From assembly GCA_008933995.1 (NCBI GenBank), contig WARS01000090.1, positions 505,501 through 569,500 of the forward strand: a stretch of 64,000 nucleotides of DNA, given 5' to 3'. Positions 37,878 through 49,883 of the stretch are shown here, in pieces (position 1 is the first letter of the stretch; each line of letters opens with the position of its first letter). The position numbers and the translations under genes were made by a program. Source of the stretch: Datnioides undecimradiatus. Lineage: Eukaryota > Chordata > Actinopteri > Lobotiformes > Datnioididae. Below the pieces are notes generated by a model that saw nothing but the letters and a program-made list of their open reading frames with translations, had not been told where the DNA came from and ran no database searches.

Positions 37878-40800
37878 ATGGACAACTTGGATTTCTCAGA
37901 AGAAGAAATTCAAGAACAACTTTTGCTCCTGGGCTACAAAAACATACCAAAACACAGGCTGCATGAATTTAAGAAAGGTGAGACTCTGAAACACAAAATC
38001 TGCCACGATCCCAACTCGAGGAAAAGATTGAGCATGTGGAAAGCAGGATTTGTGATTTCCGTGTTTTTAACTCTTCTTGAAGGATTTCAGCTGCTCTTTA
38101 TGTAATTTCAGATCTTGATGATCTGATTCGACATGGAGAATGGAAAAACCTGGTGTCACCCGCTCAGATAAACGCCACAAAGCCTCAGTTGTCCACATCT
38201 CAGCCGAGTCCTCCAGCCTACACCAAAGAGAAAGGTCAGGGCACTTGCTAAAAACCAAACGTGTGTACTTTTTCAAAATGTTTTATTAAAAAAAAGTAAT
38301 AATTCCATTATTATTTAACTACTAATGTCTGTGTTTGCCTTTGCAGTTAGTCAGTGCTGCTTCGAAGAGTCTGGTGAAGGGTTTTACTTACACGTCGGAC
38401 AAGCGGACTGTGACAGACAGGTAAGAGTTAACCGGACTCTGTGGAGCAGGGACTGTGTCTGAATATCAGACTGCGCACAATTATGAAAACACTGTAGTAC
38501 TGTTGAACTATGACACACGCTTCACTGCTACAGTTTAGCAGTGAAATGAAAAGAGGGAGAAAGATGTTAAATTAATACTGTAGCATTTACTTAGGCATCA
38601 ATTTGGAGACTAAAATTAATTTGTCATTCATGGGGAAGTCCACCTTCTGATCGGACAAACACATTTAAAGACACAGACGTACTCATAATGCTGTCAGACA
38701 CATTGTATGAGTTGGTGTAATCGAACACAGGTGCTCGCCACCTGTCAGAACAGAGACTATGGGCGGCAGCAGGGACGCTGCGACTCGTACGCTCAGCACT
38801 CGGTAGCCCCGAAGCTCCAGCTGCCCCCGGGTGCCCCGAGGAGGCTGCAGGTGGAGCCGGATCCTGACGACACCCTCCACTCGCAACCACTCACCGACAG
38901 CTACACGTCCTCTCCTGACACCCAGGGCAGACGCTTCATCAAGAGAAAAGTCCTGAGGTAATAAAAAAATCTGTTTCCTATCATCAGTTGAAATTAATTC
39001 ATTGATTCAGTGAGAAAGATAAAGTCTCCTTTGTGTTGCTGCTTGAGCTTCGGACTTCCTAAGAACATCTCTGCTGGAAATGAGTTCACTGTAATGCTGT
39101 TGTTTTTCCACCTGCAGGAAACATAAAGGACAATCTCTTATCTGCGATGAATCAGTCTACAGTGAAGACTCAGGTAACGATAAACAGCCCGAAGTGTTTA
39201 TTCTATAATAATGGTATAATAACAGCAGTTATGTCTCGTTAAGGATCTTAGTTTACACATCAGTTTAAAACCCAGGCTGCAGTCAACAGTGGGGGTCGGC
39301 AGGTGACACGTAAGGTTTTGGGTCTATAAAACAAGTCAGATCAAAGATGGAGAGATGCTAGCCTCCGTTTGCTCCCAGAGGAGCACTGGCCCCCTTTACC
39401 ACCTTCATCACCACCATTACCACAGCAGGCAGATGCAAAACTCAGCTGCAGGGTGTGGAGGAGGACCAGGGAGAGGGTGCTGCTGCTGTTAGCCAAATAA
39501 AGTTAAAGACTGACTGATGGATGGATGGATGCCACGATTTCATTTGTTGAAAGCGGTTGGTACAGGTTTACTTAAGCATGCGTCATATTTGGTTTTACAC
39601 GACAAAACCAGAATCAGCCTTAGATACAAGACACAGAGACACAAAATTTCATTTTTGCCTTTTTCTTTGCATGTTTTTTAGGCTACACTGCACGACTTTT
39701 GTCTCCCCCTTCTGGCAGAATAGAGCAATTGCACAAGGACTGGAAATGAGCTAAAGACACCGCTGTGTTCCTATCCATGCTACTATGGTTGCTCCCACCT
39801 TCAGCTCTGGTGAAAGGATATTTCCTGGTAGATGCAAAACGCATCACTTCCTGTGATGCACTGTGGGAAAATCACAGAAGACGGCAGATTTAAAAACTCA
39901 GTGAAACAGTGAAAACCAGAGAGATTGGACTGGCAGTGTCAGGCTTAATCCTGTAATAAACATTAGTTGATTTATTTGAATTGTTCACAGCATGATTAAA
40001 AGGCTTTAAAGGGTCATTTTCATTTAAACTTGTCCTTAAAGTTCAATTAAAAGCTTTTGTAGCTCAACAAGATTAAATTATTTTTGCAGCAACCAGCTGA
40101 AAAACACAAAACAAACGATAAATACAATGAAAACACAAACAAAACGAATACTGACGCATCCTGTCGGTTGAGCTAGTCGTGCAGTGTAACAGCTACATCC
40201 CAGTGTGGAGCGCCTGTGAGCTGGATCCAGCTGCAAGATGAAATGTCACAGTTAAATAAAAGGGAACAAACAGGAAGAAGCAGAGATGTGACCCCTTCGG
40301 TCACCAGCAGCCGGAGCCGTTTCAGCTCTGAGAAGAGGCCGAAGCTCCTGGATCATCAGCTTAATCCTCTTAGCTCGCTCCTTAAGCCATGCGCCTCCTC
40401 AGATCACACAGTACACGCACACCTCAGCAGGAGTGTGCAGGTCGCCGCCATGTACAAAATGTACAACGCTCAGTGTGACAGCGAGAGCGAGGACGACAAG
40501 GACTTGCTCCACTCTTCTTTTTGGTCTGACGGAGAGCGTCAGGAGGAAGAGGAGGATGAGAAAGTGGAGACTGAGCGAGAGATCAGTGAGGGTGACTCCA
40601 AACCTGTTGGCGATGCAGAGGACTCCCTTCAGCAGGCTTCAGAGGAGGAAAAGCCTGAGCTGAAGAACCAGGCCAACGGCAGCACGGAGAACCTGGAAGG
40701 TGGAGGTGTTGATGATGATGGAGATGGAGAAGATGATGATGACGATGACGATGGAGATGGAGAAGATGATGATGACGATGGAGATGGAGATAATGATGAG

Positions 40801-43800
40801 GATGATGATGGAGATGATGATGGAGATGGAGATAATGATGAGGATGATGATGGAGATGATGATGGAGATGGAGATGATGATGAGGATGATGATGGAGATG
40901 ATGATGGAGATAATGATGAGGATGATGATGGAGATAATGATGAGGATGATGATGGAGATGATGATGGAGATGGAGAAGATGATGAAGATGATGGAGTTGG
41001 AGATGATGATGAAGATGATAGAGATGGAATTGGAGATGATGATAATGAGGATGATGATGATGGAGATGAAAATGAAGATGAAGAAAGCTGCAGCAGCAGT
41101 TGTGAAAGTCCAGCGCCGAGTCTGATGACCTCTGGTTACGGCACCTACAGACCCGAGGAGCAGGAGGCAGGAGACTACAGAGACAACCACACCATAACAG
41201 AGTTTGATCAGGACAGCCGGGGAGATCTGTCGGAGACCAGAGACGATGAAGAGGACGATCGATCACTTTGCAGCTTCGGCGGCTTTGACGTCAAACCCAC
41301 GGAGCTGAACTACAGTGAAACTCGTCCGCTGAGCGTGTTGGTGGACGCCCAGCCTGAAGCTTGTGTGGCTTGTTGTGGAGACGATGGCCCGCTTGAAGAC
41401 ATGGACGTCACAGACAAGACACCAGAAGAAGAGAAAGACCAAGAAGAACCTGAAGATGCACCTGCAGAGGATGAAGTGACGAGTGAAGAATCAGAGGAAC
41501 AACATCACAGCGCTGAAGACCAACTCCTATTGGAGGGGAAGAGTTTTGAAGATGTTGCTGTTGCTGTTGCTGTTGCTGGAGGAGAACAAAATAAGAAGTT
41601 GGAAGAAGAAGAACTGGAGCTGAAAGAACAAATTACTGTGGACAACGAGGACAAAGCAGAGTCAGAGGATCCAGATGAGTCTTCGAGCAACAAAGACATC
41701 AAGTTTATCGACTCCAAAGTGGATTTCAGCCGAGTGACGTACGAAGAGATGTGTGAGTGGGAAGGAAACCTCAGACAGAAGAAGGGTAAATGGCTTCCTG
41801 TCCGTCCCTCCATTCACAGCATATTATCTGTCAACACTGTCAATATGAGGCCGTTTAAGAGATTCATTTGTTTATAAAATGCCAGAAAAGAGTCCAACAT
41901 GTCTCTGAATGTCTTGGTTTTCATTTCAGAACTCCAAAATAATCAATTTAATATGATCCAAAGCAGAGAAAACAAGGAAATCTCAACATTTGAAAGGCTC
42001 AAAATGGCAATTGTTGTTGCAGCCGTAGTACAAAGCTCATACTAATGATGATTCAGGATGTTCAGCTGTTTGAAAACTTCCTCCATGTAAAACCTCTGTG
42101 CTTCAACATAAAGATGTTTCTCGTCTAAACTCCGGGTTATGAATGAACACCCTGACATTTTCCCTCTTTCCTTCCTGATGAGCAGGTTCACCTCGTTCCT
42201 CCTCTGACCTCAGACTAAAAACTCTTTGTTTTCTATGCGGCACAAATCTGCTCCCAGTCGCTCTGGTCAGCGTTAATAAATACAGTAAACTGAAGAGGCT
42301 TCCTGCACAAAACCAGACGACAAAGCCTCAACTAAAGATAAGATGAATAGTCAGGGCCATTGTTAAGCTGATTTGCTGTCGGTGTATGTGGAGCCGATGC
42401 CACAGATACAACAGACAAAACAAAAGCTTTACACTGAATCCTCCAGTTCTCTTCTCTGGTTTCTCTCGTGCTGCTTTGACTAAAATGAATGCAGATAAAC
42501 CGACTGAGTGTTTGTTTGTTTGTTTGTTTGCAGACGCAGCGAGCTGTCTGGAGGAACGTCTGGCGGAGCTTCAGTTGTCCACGTCGGCTCAACGCGACGT
42601 CGAGACGGAGAACGAAGACACAACCAGTCAGAGCGACGCGCAGAGCTCGGAGACCGAGGGGCTCTCTGCGAGCGCCTTCGAGTCCTACATAAGAGGCATG
42701 GTGGGTGATGTGGTGCGTCAGACGAGTTTACCCTGTTTGTGTTACATTAAAAAGAAACGTGCAGCGGTTTTTGACTCAACGTCCTAAATCTGCACAAATT
42801 TGCACAGACTCGAGCTCAAAGCGACGGCGACACCAGGCCCAAACCCAAATCCTGTGAGTCCACAGACCTCATCCAGCAAATTATGTTTTTTATGACGCAA
42901 AACTCTTTTTTTAACGAATCAAATGTCTTCATCCTTCAGTCATCCGACCCGTGATGAGTCAGCAAACCAGAAAGAAGACGGACCCGGTGGCCAAGTGAGT
43001 TTGAAAACCTGAAAATGACGACTACCAAGACTCATATCTGGTGAAACACGGAGCGCGTTCCGCTCAGGTTAACTTAGTTAAAGGAAACGAAAGACAAACA
43101 AACTCTTATCTCATCAGATTCATCTTCATCTGGTCTCTGCAGGTATTTCCAGTACAAGCAGCTCTGGGAAATGTTTAAACTTCCAGGAGAGACGGACAGG
43201 AGAGCTCTGCGCCTGGAGATAAAGGTATGAAGTAATGTTTACTGTCATGCGCCCACAGCTCATTCATCTCCACGTGTCAGTTTAGCTTAAATTCATATAC
43301 GTCTGCATCCGCGTTTCTGAATCCACTTTCTTTGACATTTAGCTTCAGTTGTTTTAAGTGCGTTGAAAATGTTTTTCTCCTGTTTTCAGGAACGACTTGC
43401 ATACCAGCCTCCACCTGTAAGTGTCGTGCTGAATGTTTCCTGTGAAGCTGAACTTTTTCTCTTTAAAGGGGACATATTATGACAAACAGCCCCCCCTCAG
43501 CCGACCAACTCAGAGAATGAGAAAGGCAGACAGGTCCTGCATCGTCAACCGTTTCCTCCGCTGCTCGCCGTCTCAGCTGCTATAACGTGTCCCCTTTAAA
43601 TTAAAAGTTTAAAGTACTTTTGTACGTTTTACTGTCGTCACGATGTCAGAGGCTCAAGTTCAAACAAACAACATTAGTTGGTTCTTTACTGAGCTGCACA
43701 GAATGGCTGCTGCCTGGTGCATGTGGTCATATAAAAACCAGTATGATGAGTGCATGAATGAGACCGCAGCGCTGCAGTTTCTGTTCTTTCAAAGACACTT

Positions 43801-44033
43801 AAATTTGCAAAAGCCTCTTATTTTTAATGTGCATATGCCACTTTTGCTCATATACACGAGCGTTTCAGTCAATAAAGTCTGGTTTCGTTGTGTTGCAGCC
43901 TAAACCACGGAGGGTTTACGTGCCGAACACCTACATCGTGCCAACAGAGAAGAAGCGCTCTGCCCTGCGCTGGGAGATCAGGAACGACCTGGCCAACGGC
44001 CTCCTCCCGTACAAATTCAGCTATCGGTTTTAA
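37878..44033 (+). CDS. hyls1: HYLS1 centriolar and ciliogenesis protein
   Basis: HYLS1 is a centriole component needed for making cilia; human mutations cause hydrolethalus syndrome. Core coding exons in phase: 37878-37977, 38112-38234, 38347-38420, 38731-38957, 39118-39173, 42534-42700, 42808-42853, 42940-42994, 43143-43224, 43390-43416, 43899-44033, giving 363 residues. The N-terminus holds the conserved helix [20 protein letters not shown]. The C-terminal HYLS1 box is intact: [27 protein letters not shown], then [19 protein letters not shown] and NDLANGLLP. The donor after 42700 (GTGGGT) is slightly unusual; an in-frame alternative lies 15 nt on. The 3.4-kb intron 39174-42533 contains the acidic ORF listed separately, which could be an extra exon. 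A 5' noncoding exon ends at 36937. Confidence 0.95.
40069..40450 (+). other. Candidate start region for the acidic ORF
   Basis: The ORF frame is open from 40177. Possible acceptors with the required phase are CCTCAG|AT at 40403 and AACAG|CT at 40193; the former has the better pyrimidine tract. If it is a nested gene instead, ATG at 40450 has a near-ideal context (GTCGCCGCCATGT). An ETS-like ACTTCCTG followed by TGCACTGTGGGAAA at about 39846-39871 could belong to a promoter. Confidence 0.35.
40403..41785 (+). CDS. Highly acidic open frame: HYLS1 cassette exon or nested gene
   Basis: I do not recognise this protein. An open frame runs from 40177 to a TAA at 41875. Read as an exon from the acceptor before 40403 to the donor GTAAAT after 41785, it is 1383 nt (461 codons). 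It is phase 1 at both ends, so it fits in frame between HYLS1 exons 39118-39173 and 42534-42700, giving about 824 residues. It is dominated by Asp, Glu and Gly. The start ([26 protein letters not shown]) and end ([20 protein letters not shown]) are complex and look selected. The centre is a minisatellite-coded DDG/DEDD tract. As a separate gene it could begin at ATG 40450, run through the donor to 41877, and end at the AATAAA at 42275. Human HYLS1 has no such segment but is acidic at the junction (SESESGTEND). Confidence 0.5.
40711..41080. repeat. GAT/GGA coding minisatellite
   Basis: Tandem degenerate units, mainly 42 bp ([14 protein letters not shown]) and a 24-bp subunit (DNDEDDDG), in frame within the acidic ORF. 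Units differ mostly by whole codons, so the frame is preserved. Confidence 0.9.
42275..42280 (+). terminator. Possible poly(A) signal in the HYLS1 intron
   Basis: AATAAA about 400 bp beyond the stop of the acidic ORF. It would matter only if the ORF is a separate unspliced gene. Confidence 0.25.
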
Positions 44034-44068
44034 GCCTTTTTCTCTTGTTATGCCTTTTAGATACTTTT

Positions 44069-44074
44069 AATAAA
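44069..44074 (+). terminator. hyls1: HYLS1 poly(A) signal
   Basis: AATAAA 36 bp after the HYLS1 stop codon, followed by T-rich sequence; the 3' UTR would be only about 60 nt. Confidence 0.75.
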
Positions 44075-44110
44075 ACTGTGCATCGTTTCTTTTTTAAGTC
44101 ATTGGCATTA

Positions 44111-44116
44111 TTTATT
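44111..44116 (-). terminator. mrpl4: MRPL4 poly(A) signal
   Basis: AATAAA on the minus strand about 90 nt past the MRPL4 stop. Cleavage would fall at about 44090-44100, overlapping the end of HYLS1. Confidence 0.7.
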
Positions 44117-44206
44117 CATGAAATCTTTGTTTAACATAATAAACACGTAAAGAAAACATGTGTCTGGCTGCAGTCAGTCAATATATTACAGGTCCGTGCG
44201 TGGCCT

Positions 44207-47200
44207 CTATGGTAAGTCGGTGTAGGGCAGTTTAAACGGGTACAGAGGTGTGTAGCGCTGGTCGTGCCAGAGCAGCTTGTCTTCCAGAAACTTGATGGTT
44301 CCCAGCGTGAGGACGACGGCTTCGTGTTTCAGCAGGCTGTGGACGTTCAGACCTGAAGGGGCGAAGACAAACACTCCCGAAGGTCAAGTACAGCTGAGCG
44401 GCTCGATGGGTTACAAATGAAACGCTGTGAGGACTCAGTCCTTTAACGATGACGCGTGACGGTTGTTGGTTCAAGTTGTAAATAACGGTTGTCCTGCAGA
44501 GGCATGTTCCACTATATTATGTAAATTATATTATACATACATTATATAAAGTTGCAAAAGTGTATTTATTATAATAAAAATCGTTTTAGAAGCAGAACTA
44601 AGTTTTCTAAACAACAAACCACAATAAAAGCTTGTGTGTGTTAGGTCAAAGTTTAGATCCGTTCACGTGTGTGTGAGTGTGTGTGTGTGTGTGTGAACTT
44701 ACCGATGGCTGGAATAATGTTCACGGTCTTCAGACTTGCTGTTGCCTGAAGGATGTTTTCAGGAATGTCTTCACTTCTGAAAACCACAAGAACAACTTCA
44801 GCATTGACGGACAACAGAGGAAGTGAAGCTGACGCTCTCCTGTCTGTGACACGTATGTGTTTATATCCCCGACGTGCACTGATGAGCTGTTCCCCTGCTG
44901 TATATAATGCAGAGAAAGTGTTTCTGCTCATATCTTAATGTTGCTAAAAGCTTATATAAATAATATTTAACCACTTTATTCTTAAATAAAGCTATTTGTT
45001 GAGGAAAGCAGATGTCTGAGAACCTCTGCAGAGTCAAATTAGAGCTAAATCCCCACGGTGAATGTTCACTGCAGCTCAGATATTCCCTGTATCAGCCAGT
45101 CTATTCATTCTGACCCTCCGAACAAACTACTGCTGATGATACTCACAAGTCGACTATTAACACCGACTCGCCCCAGTGTCTGTGTCTGATGAGGTCCAGC
45201 AGGTACTGAGGGTCGGGGGTGGGGATGTTCAGCGAGTCCACGATGTGAAGGTAGTGCTGGGAAAACAGTCAATAAAATAATAAATAAATAAAGATTCTAA
45301 GGACGAGGCAGCAGACTTTTTTAAATCAAAAGTGGAATATTCTCAGGTTTCAGCCTCTCAAATACGGACATTTGCTGGATTTCTTATTCACATCTGACAG
45401 TAAATTGTCTATCTTTGGGTTATTTGGACGGCTGGTTGGATAATAAACAAAATAAGTGAAACATTTTAAATTTTAAAGTTCAAAAACAAAAAAAAACAAT
45501 CACAAAATTAACTGATAAAGACAATAATTGTCTATAAAAAGTAATAAAAGTGTTGCTTGTTTTAAAAACAGGTCTGTGGCAGCTGTGTTAAAATGTCCTA
45601 TATGTGATGTGAACTGACTTAAATGAGTTGCCTTCTCCTACCTGAGCCACCTTGGAGCTCAGAGCCACTTTGAGCCCCAGCACTCTGACTTTCATGGGTA
45701 ACATGTAGTAGTAACTGGTCGGTCCTCTGGGTCCATGAGACACCCCACCTGGGAGGAAACACAGCGAGGCCGTCAAGACTCGTCTCCCGGGACGACGCAA
45801 CTGAGGCGGGAGCGAAACGATTCAAATGACGGATCGTGCCTCGGGTAAGAACGTGGGAACAGGACGGACCACGAGAGAGACGATTCATCCGCGCCCAGAT
45901 GAAACACTCGAGAGGAGAAGCGGACGAGCAAACACTAGAACTGACCTCCTCTCCATATCGGTGATCGGATGCTTCCGTGACGCGCTCTTCCACTTCCTTT
46001 CTGCCTCCACGGTTTCCGGCCTCCACCCTTGACCTCTGACCGGACCTTTGTGCAGGCGTGGCTCTAAGAGAGATCGAGACAACTCTCAGTGATGTGAGTA
46101 TTTGTAAATTAGTTGATGCAGCTTGTGATGATATCATGGATGTTGTAGCATTCGTCCAGTCGCTGACTACGGGATTTTTAATATATGATGAGTTTTGTGT
46201 GTGCACAGAAGGTTGGAGCGGAATATGAAAAACAAATTACAGCAAAATAAGTAAAATCTATGACTCACAATTCTTTTAAAGTTCCTCTGCCATGTTTCAA
46301 CTGCATGGAGCACGTCGAGCCTGGGAGGAGGTGAAGCATGTAAGCTCAGTGTTAGCAGATATCAAAGCTTCTACAGTCAGTGAGTTTGTCAACAGCAAAA
46401 GGTGAAACTTCACCTCGGAGGCACGGCAAAGACGTCCGGGTGGAGATGAGCCAAACCCAGCGGCTCGCTGTCGCGGCTCTCCAGAGTCTCCACCCACGTC
46501 TGGACGGGGCTCAGGTGAGAGGGAACGAGCGCGTCGCACTTCCTCAGGACCGGCAGGGAGCAGTCTGCAGCAGGAGGAGGACGCTCTGCAGGGGATAAGA
46601 CCGGTCAGCGACTGAAAAACGTCGCTACGTGATGAACGCAATATTAACAAAGTGAGATATATGAGCAGATGTGTTCACACTGCAAGTGCCTAACGAGGTG
46701 AAAGCATAATATTTGATGTTTACGAGGACACAGTCACTAAAACGTTAAAGACATTGTTAGAAAATATCAGGCGAAACATGAGTCGACAAGTCTGGACTCA
46801 CTTAATCTGGCAGGATCCACGAGGTTTGTAGGCAGCAGCAGATTGGGAGGCAGGGCGCTCTCCCCAGAGAACGAGGACGCGAACTGAGGAGGAGGAAAAG
46901 TTGAAAAGTCAGCGGAGCAGCTCGAGAGCAAAACACGCAAGTTAAGAGGCTGAAAGTGCACGACTCTCCATCATTGCATCAATCAAAGTCAATGGTTTGT
47001 AATATTTAACTTGTTTAATTACAGATAAACGCTCCTATCTTTCAGCTGCATTCACAATAACTACCTTTATTTTCAAAAACACCGGCACATAATAGATATT
47101 TCAGAAGTTTACATACGAGATGTTACTATTAGTTACTTTTCATTTATTTAATATCAATCAGGGTGTCAGCTGAAACAAAAGCAGCAGTCATTGATGACTA

Positions 47201-47806
47201 AAGCAAACAAAAAAGGTTTTGAAAAAGGAAGCGAAGACTAGCCCCTTTTCTCTACTTTAGATAATTATATTATTATTTTTAGATTTTTACATCTTGGGTT
47301 CTGGGAGATTGTGGAAACTTTGGGATTTGGGACTAGAATAAATTGTATTTGTTCACAGGAAGAACCAAAACTTAAAATATCTGATAAACACCAATGAAGC
47401 ATTTGCCAAAATGGTACAATTATATAGACATTTTTATATTTAGCACTGAGTTCTCATTGTTTTTCAGCATCTGATGAAAAGATTTAAGGCGACACTTCAT
47501 GTTCATGTTCTCTCCTGTAAAGCATTTAGTCCACTAAGATGTCATAATAACCATTATTAGACATGTTTGATAAATGTGTATGTAAATAAGCATCTTTATT
47601 CCATTATGTTGCTGTACTGTTATAAGGCTACAGCTATTTAATGCTGCTGAGAGTCACCTCGATCACAACCAGACAAAGTCAATCATCTGAAACTGACTGA
47701 ATACGGCGCTATAATGTGACAGAGAAGCTAATATGACTGCAGCTGAAACGTTACTCACCCTTTTAGCGACTCCTCTGCCGCAAACTATCAGGGAACAACG
47801 AAGCAT
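44207..47806 (-). CDS. mrpl4: Mitochondrial large ribosomal subunit protein uL4m
   Basis: A nuclear-encoded protein of the mitochondrial 39S subunit, of the bacterial uL4 family. Nine exons splice in phase: 47759-47806, 46802-46883, 46414-46585, 46269-46320, 45946-46063, 45642-45748, 45147-45256, 44703-44776, 44207-44352, giving 302 residues (human 311). The N-terminus [17 protein letters not shown] is basic with no acidic residues, as in a mitochondrial targeting peptide. The rRNA-binding loop is clear: [20 protein letters not shown], then [20 protein letters not shown] and [19 protein letters not shown]. The end, [20 protein letters not shown], matches mammalian MRPL4. The stop lies 173 bp from the HYLS1 stop on the other strand. 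A CRE-like TGACGTAG (47961-47968) sits in a CpG-rich stretch upstream of the start. Confidence 0.97.
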
Positions 47807-49883
47807 TTCCGTCCCGTTTGCTTCCACAGACACGCGCACGCACTTAATTTGCTCTTAGATCGAGAGAAATACACATTATAAACGAAATCCAGAGGCGTTC
47901 GCTATTCACAGCATGAAAGGTCGTGGTAGCGCTCCCGTGTGGTGTGTTGGCGCGTGTTGATGACGTAGCAGTTCTGAGCGTAACGCCTGCGCGACCTGGT
48001 GGTTGTGAGCGGAGGTTTCTCCGCTATTAAAAGAAAGTGAGCTTACACTGGTGTAATCCGCATTTCAAATAAAATGTGTCCTAAAGGCTGAATTTGCTTT
48101 TTTCCCCCCAAGTCCACCTTAAACAATACTCACGTGCCCATGTGTACGTCTACTTTAGTTAGTAGTTACTATAAAAATTAAGATCTTTTGAAATATGTTT
48201 TGATCTAATGAAACAACAACATTAACAATGAATTAACAGTTTTACAGCTGAAAAGATTATTAGCTTTATTATTCAATTGTAATTGTTTCAATATTTAATA
48301 ATTTTGCAGTCTGTTAGTTGGACAGAACAAACACTATAACGGTGTAGACCAGCGTAGGTCTCAGTAATCATAGTAGCGGTCCTATGCAAAATACCTGGAC
48401 CTATTCTCTCCTACAGTGCTGCAGTAGGACTACACTGCAGTAGGACTACAACGACTACAACAATAAATTCCCGTTTTTCACATTAATGATTAATAGCAAT
48501 CTAATGATAAAGCTCATATAAAACAGTCACAGAGTACTTTTATTTCTAATAATTTTGAACCATTTTTCACGTAGGCTACAATTTTAAAAGCAGAGCTTTA
48601 CCTTAGTAAATGTACATTGTCTAAGGTGTAGCTGTTAAGAGAAATGAATGCGATCTGACTTCATCTGATTCTAATGTAAGTGCTGAGGACAAAATCTACA
48701 CAGTCCTTATTCAGCATCACAGTGAAATTAAAGGAGTCCCTTCTAAATGTACTGTTGTTAATGCAACATTCCCTCTTTTTGTTTCTCTGCATACAAGCAA
48801 ATCCAACTGCTGAAGCAACTGCAAAAGAAAATGTTTTACCCCATGTCTTCCACTGAAATAACTAGGAAGGGTGTAACAATTACAGCAACCAAAACACATA
48901 TTAGCTTGCAAGAATTGCTGTATAGAAATAGTTCAAGAATAAAAATACAGTTTAAGAAATGTGTACCTATCATCTAAATATTGTTTAAATCTTTATTACT
49001 TTACTATTTACAGTCCATATAAGATATAGTATATACCATAATAAAATAAAATGTCATAATGCAGTTAATATTACACACAACACTTTTTGATGAGAAATTG
49101 TTTCTCTTTCTGCCTATGACTGCTGAACCCAAATGTGCCCAGGGGTCTTTTTTTTTGTCTTTCATCTTACTATGGAAATTATAATTCTCCTTTTCTCAAT
49201 ACAGAGGCACAATTAGAGAACTAATTTTGTACCCTACACATTTTTCATATTTATTCTTCATACAATAAAATAGCACAATTATATCTGTTGTGTCCATGGT
49301 AACCAATTTTAATAGCTTTGTGAGCACATTGCCAAAAATGTCAAAATGTTTGTAAAAATTATAAAAAACCCTCAACTATTTACATCCCCAGTAAATATAA
49401 AATAAGTGAATGTTTCAAAAGTGTAGATGTACAGTAAACATATGCATAACATAAGATATTTTACCATTCAGTTGACATTATACAACAATACAACAACAAA
49501 ATACAGCAAAACAACTGACTGATCCTTTGATTTAGTAATAGTCCTCTAAAATCCACAAATTTCCTAATATAAAGAATATTTTCTTATCAAACAAATATCA
49601 TATAGTGCAAATATAGTACAAAATAACAACATTTGAATTTATATATAAAAAAAAGTGCAAGAATGCTGCATCAGTACAGTGCAGCAAGATTGGCTTTATG
49701 TATCATAACAAAGAAAGCAGGACCTAAATGAGATGGAAAAAGGGACACTGCAGCATAAATTATACAATAATGTACACAGTCAAAGTCACAATAAATAAAC
49801 ACAATATAAAAAGCATAAAAGCATGCACTAAACAACATATGGTGCTGCTTATACAAACAGTGACAGAGTAAGTGGTTTCAGAC
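47807..49883. other. MRPL4 5' flank and AHNAK-like 3' UTR / spacer
   Basis: 47807-48010 is CpG-richer and should hold the MRPL4 5' UTR and promoter. From about 48050 to 49883 the sequence is AT-rich with no supported gene. The part next to 49884 is presumably the 3' UTR of the AHNAK-like gene; minus-strand AATAAA hexamers occur near 49250 and 48990, but the true end cannot be chosen. Confidence 0.45.

Noticed and set aside
39684-40188. 13-bp inverted repeat (TACACTGCACGAC / GTCGTGCAGTGTA) 480 bp apart in the HYLS1 intron
   Set aside because: A match of this length at this spacing is expected by chance about once in a window this size; the flanks do not extend it and no target duplication is seen.
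40700-41125. Plus-strand Met-rich ORF (MEMMMRMM...) in another frame of the minisatellite
   Set aside because: Frame shift of the same repeat; the acidic frame extends far beyond the repeat on both sides and this one does not.
40583-41266. Minus-strand His-rich and Ile-rich ORFs across the acidic minisatellite
   Set aside because: Complement of GAT/GGA repeats; reads as CAC/CAT or ATC/ATT runs with no splice or family support.
45619-46206. 195-codon minus-strand ORF over MRPL4
   Set aside because: It is the wrong frame of MRPL4 exons 45946-46063 and 45642-45748 read through an intron; the correct frame gives the uL4 loop [11 protein letters not shown].
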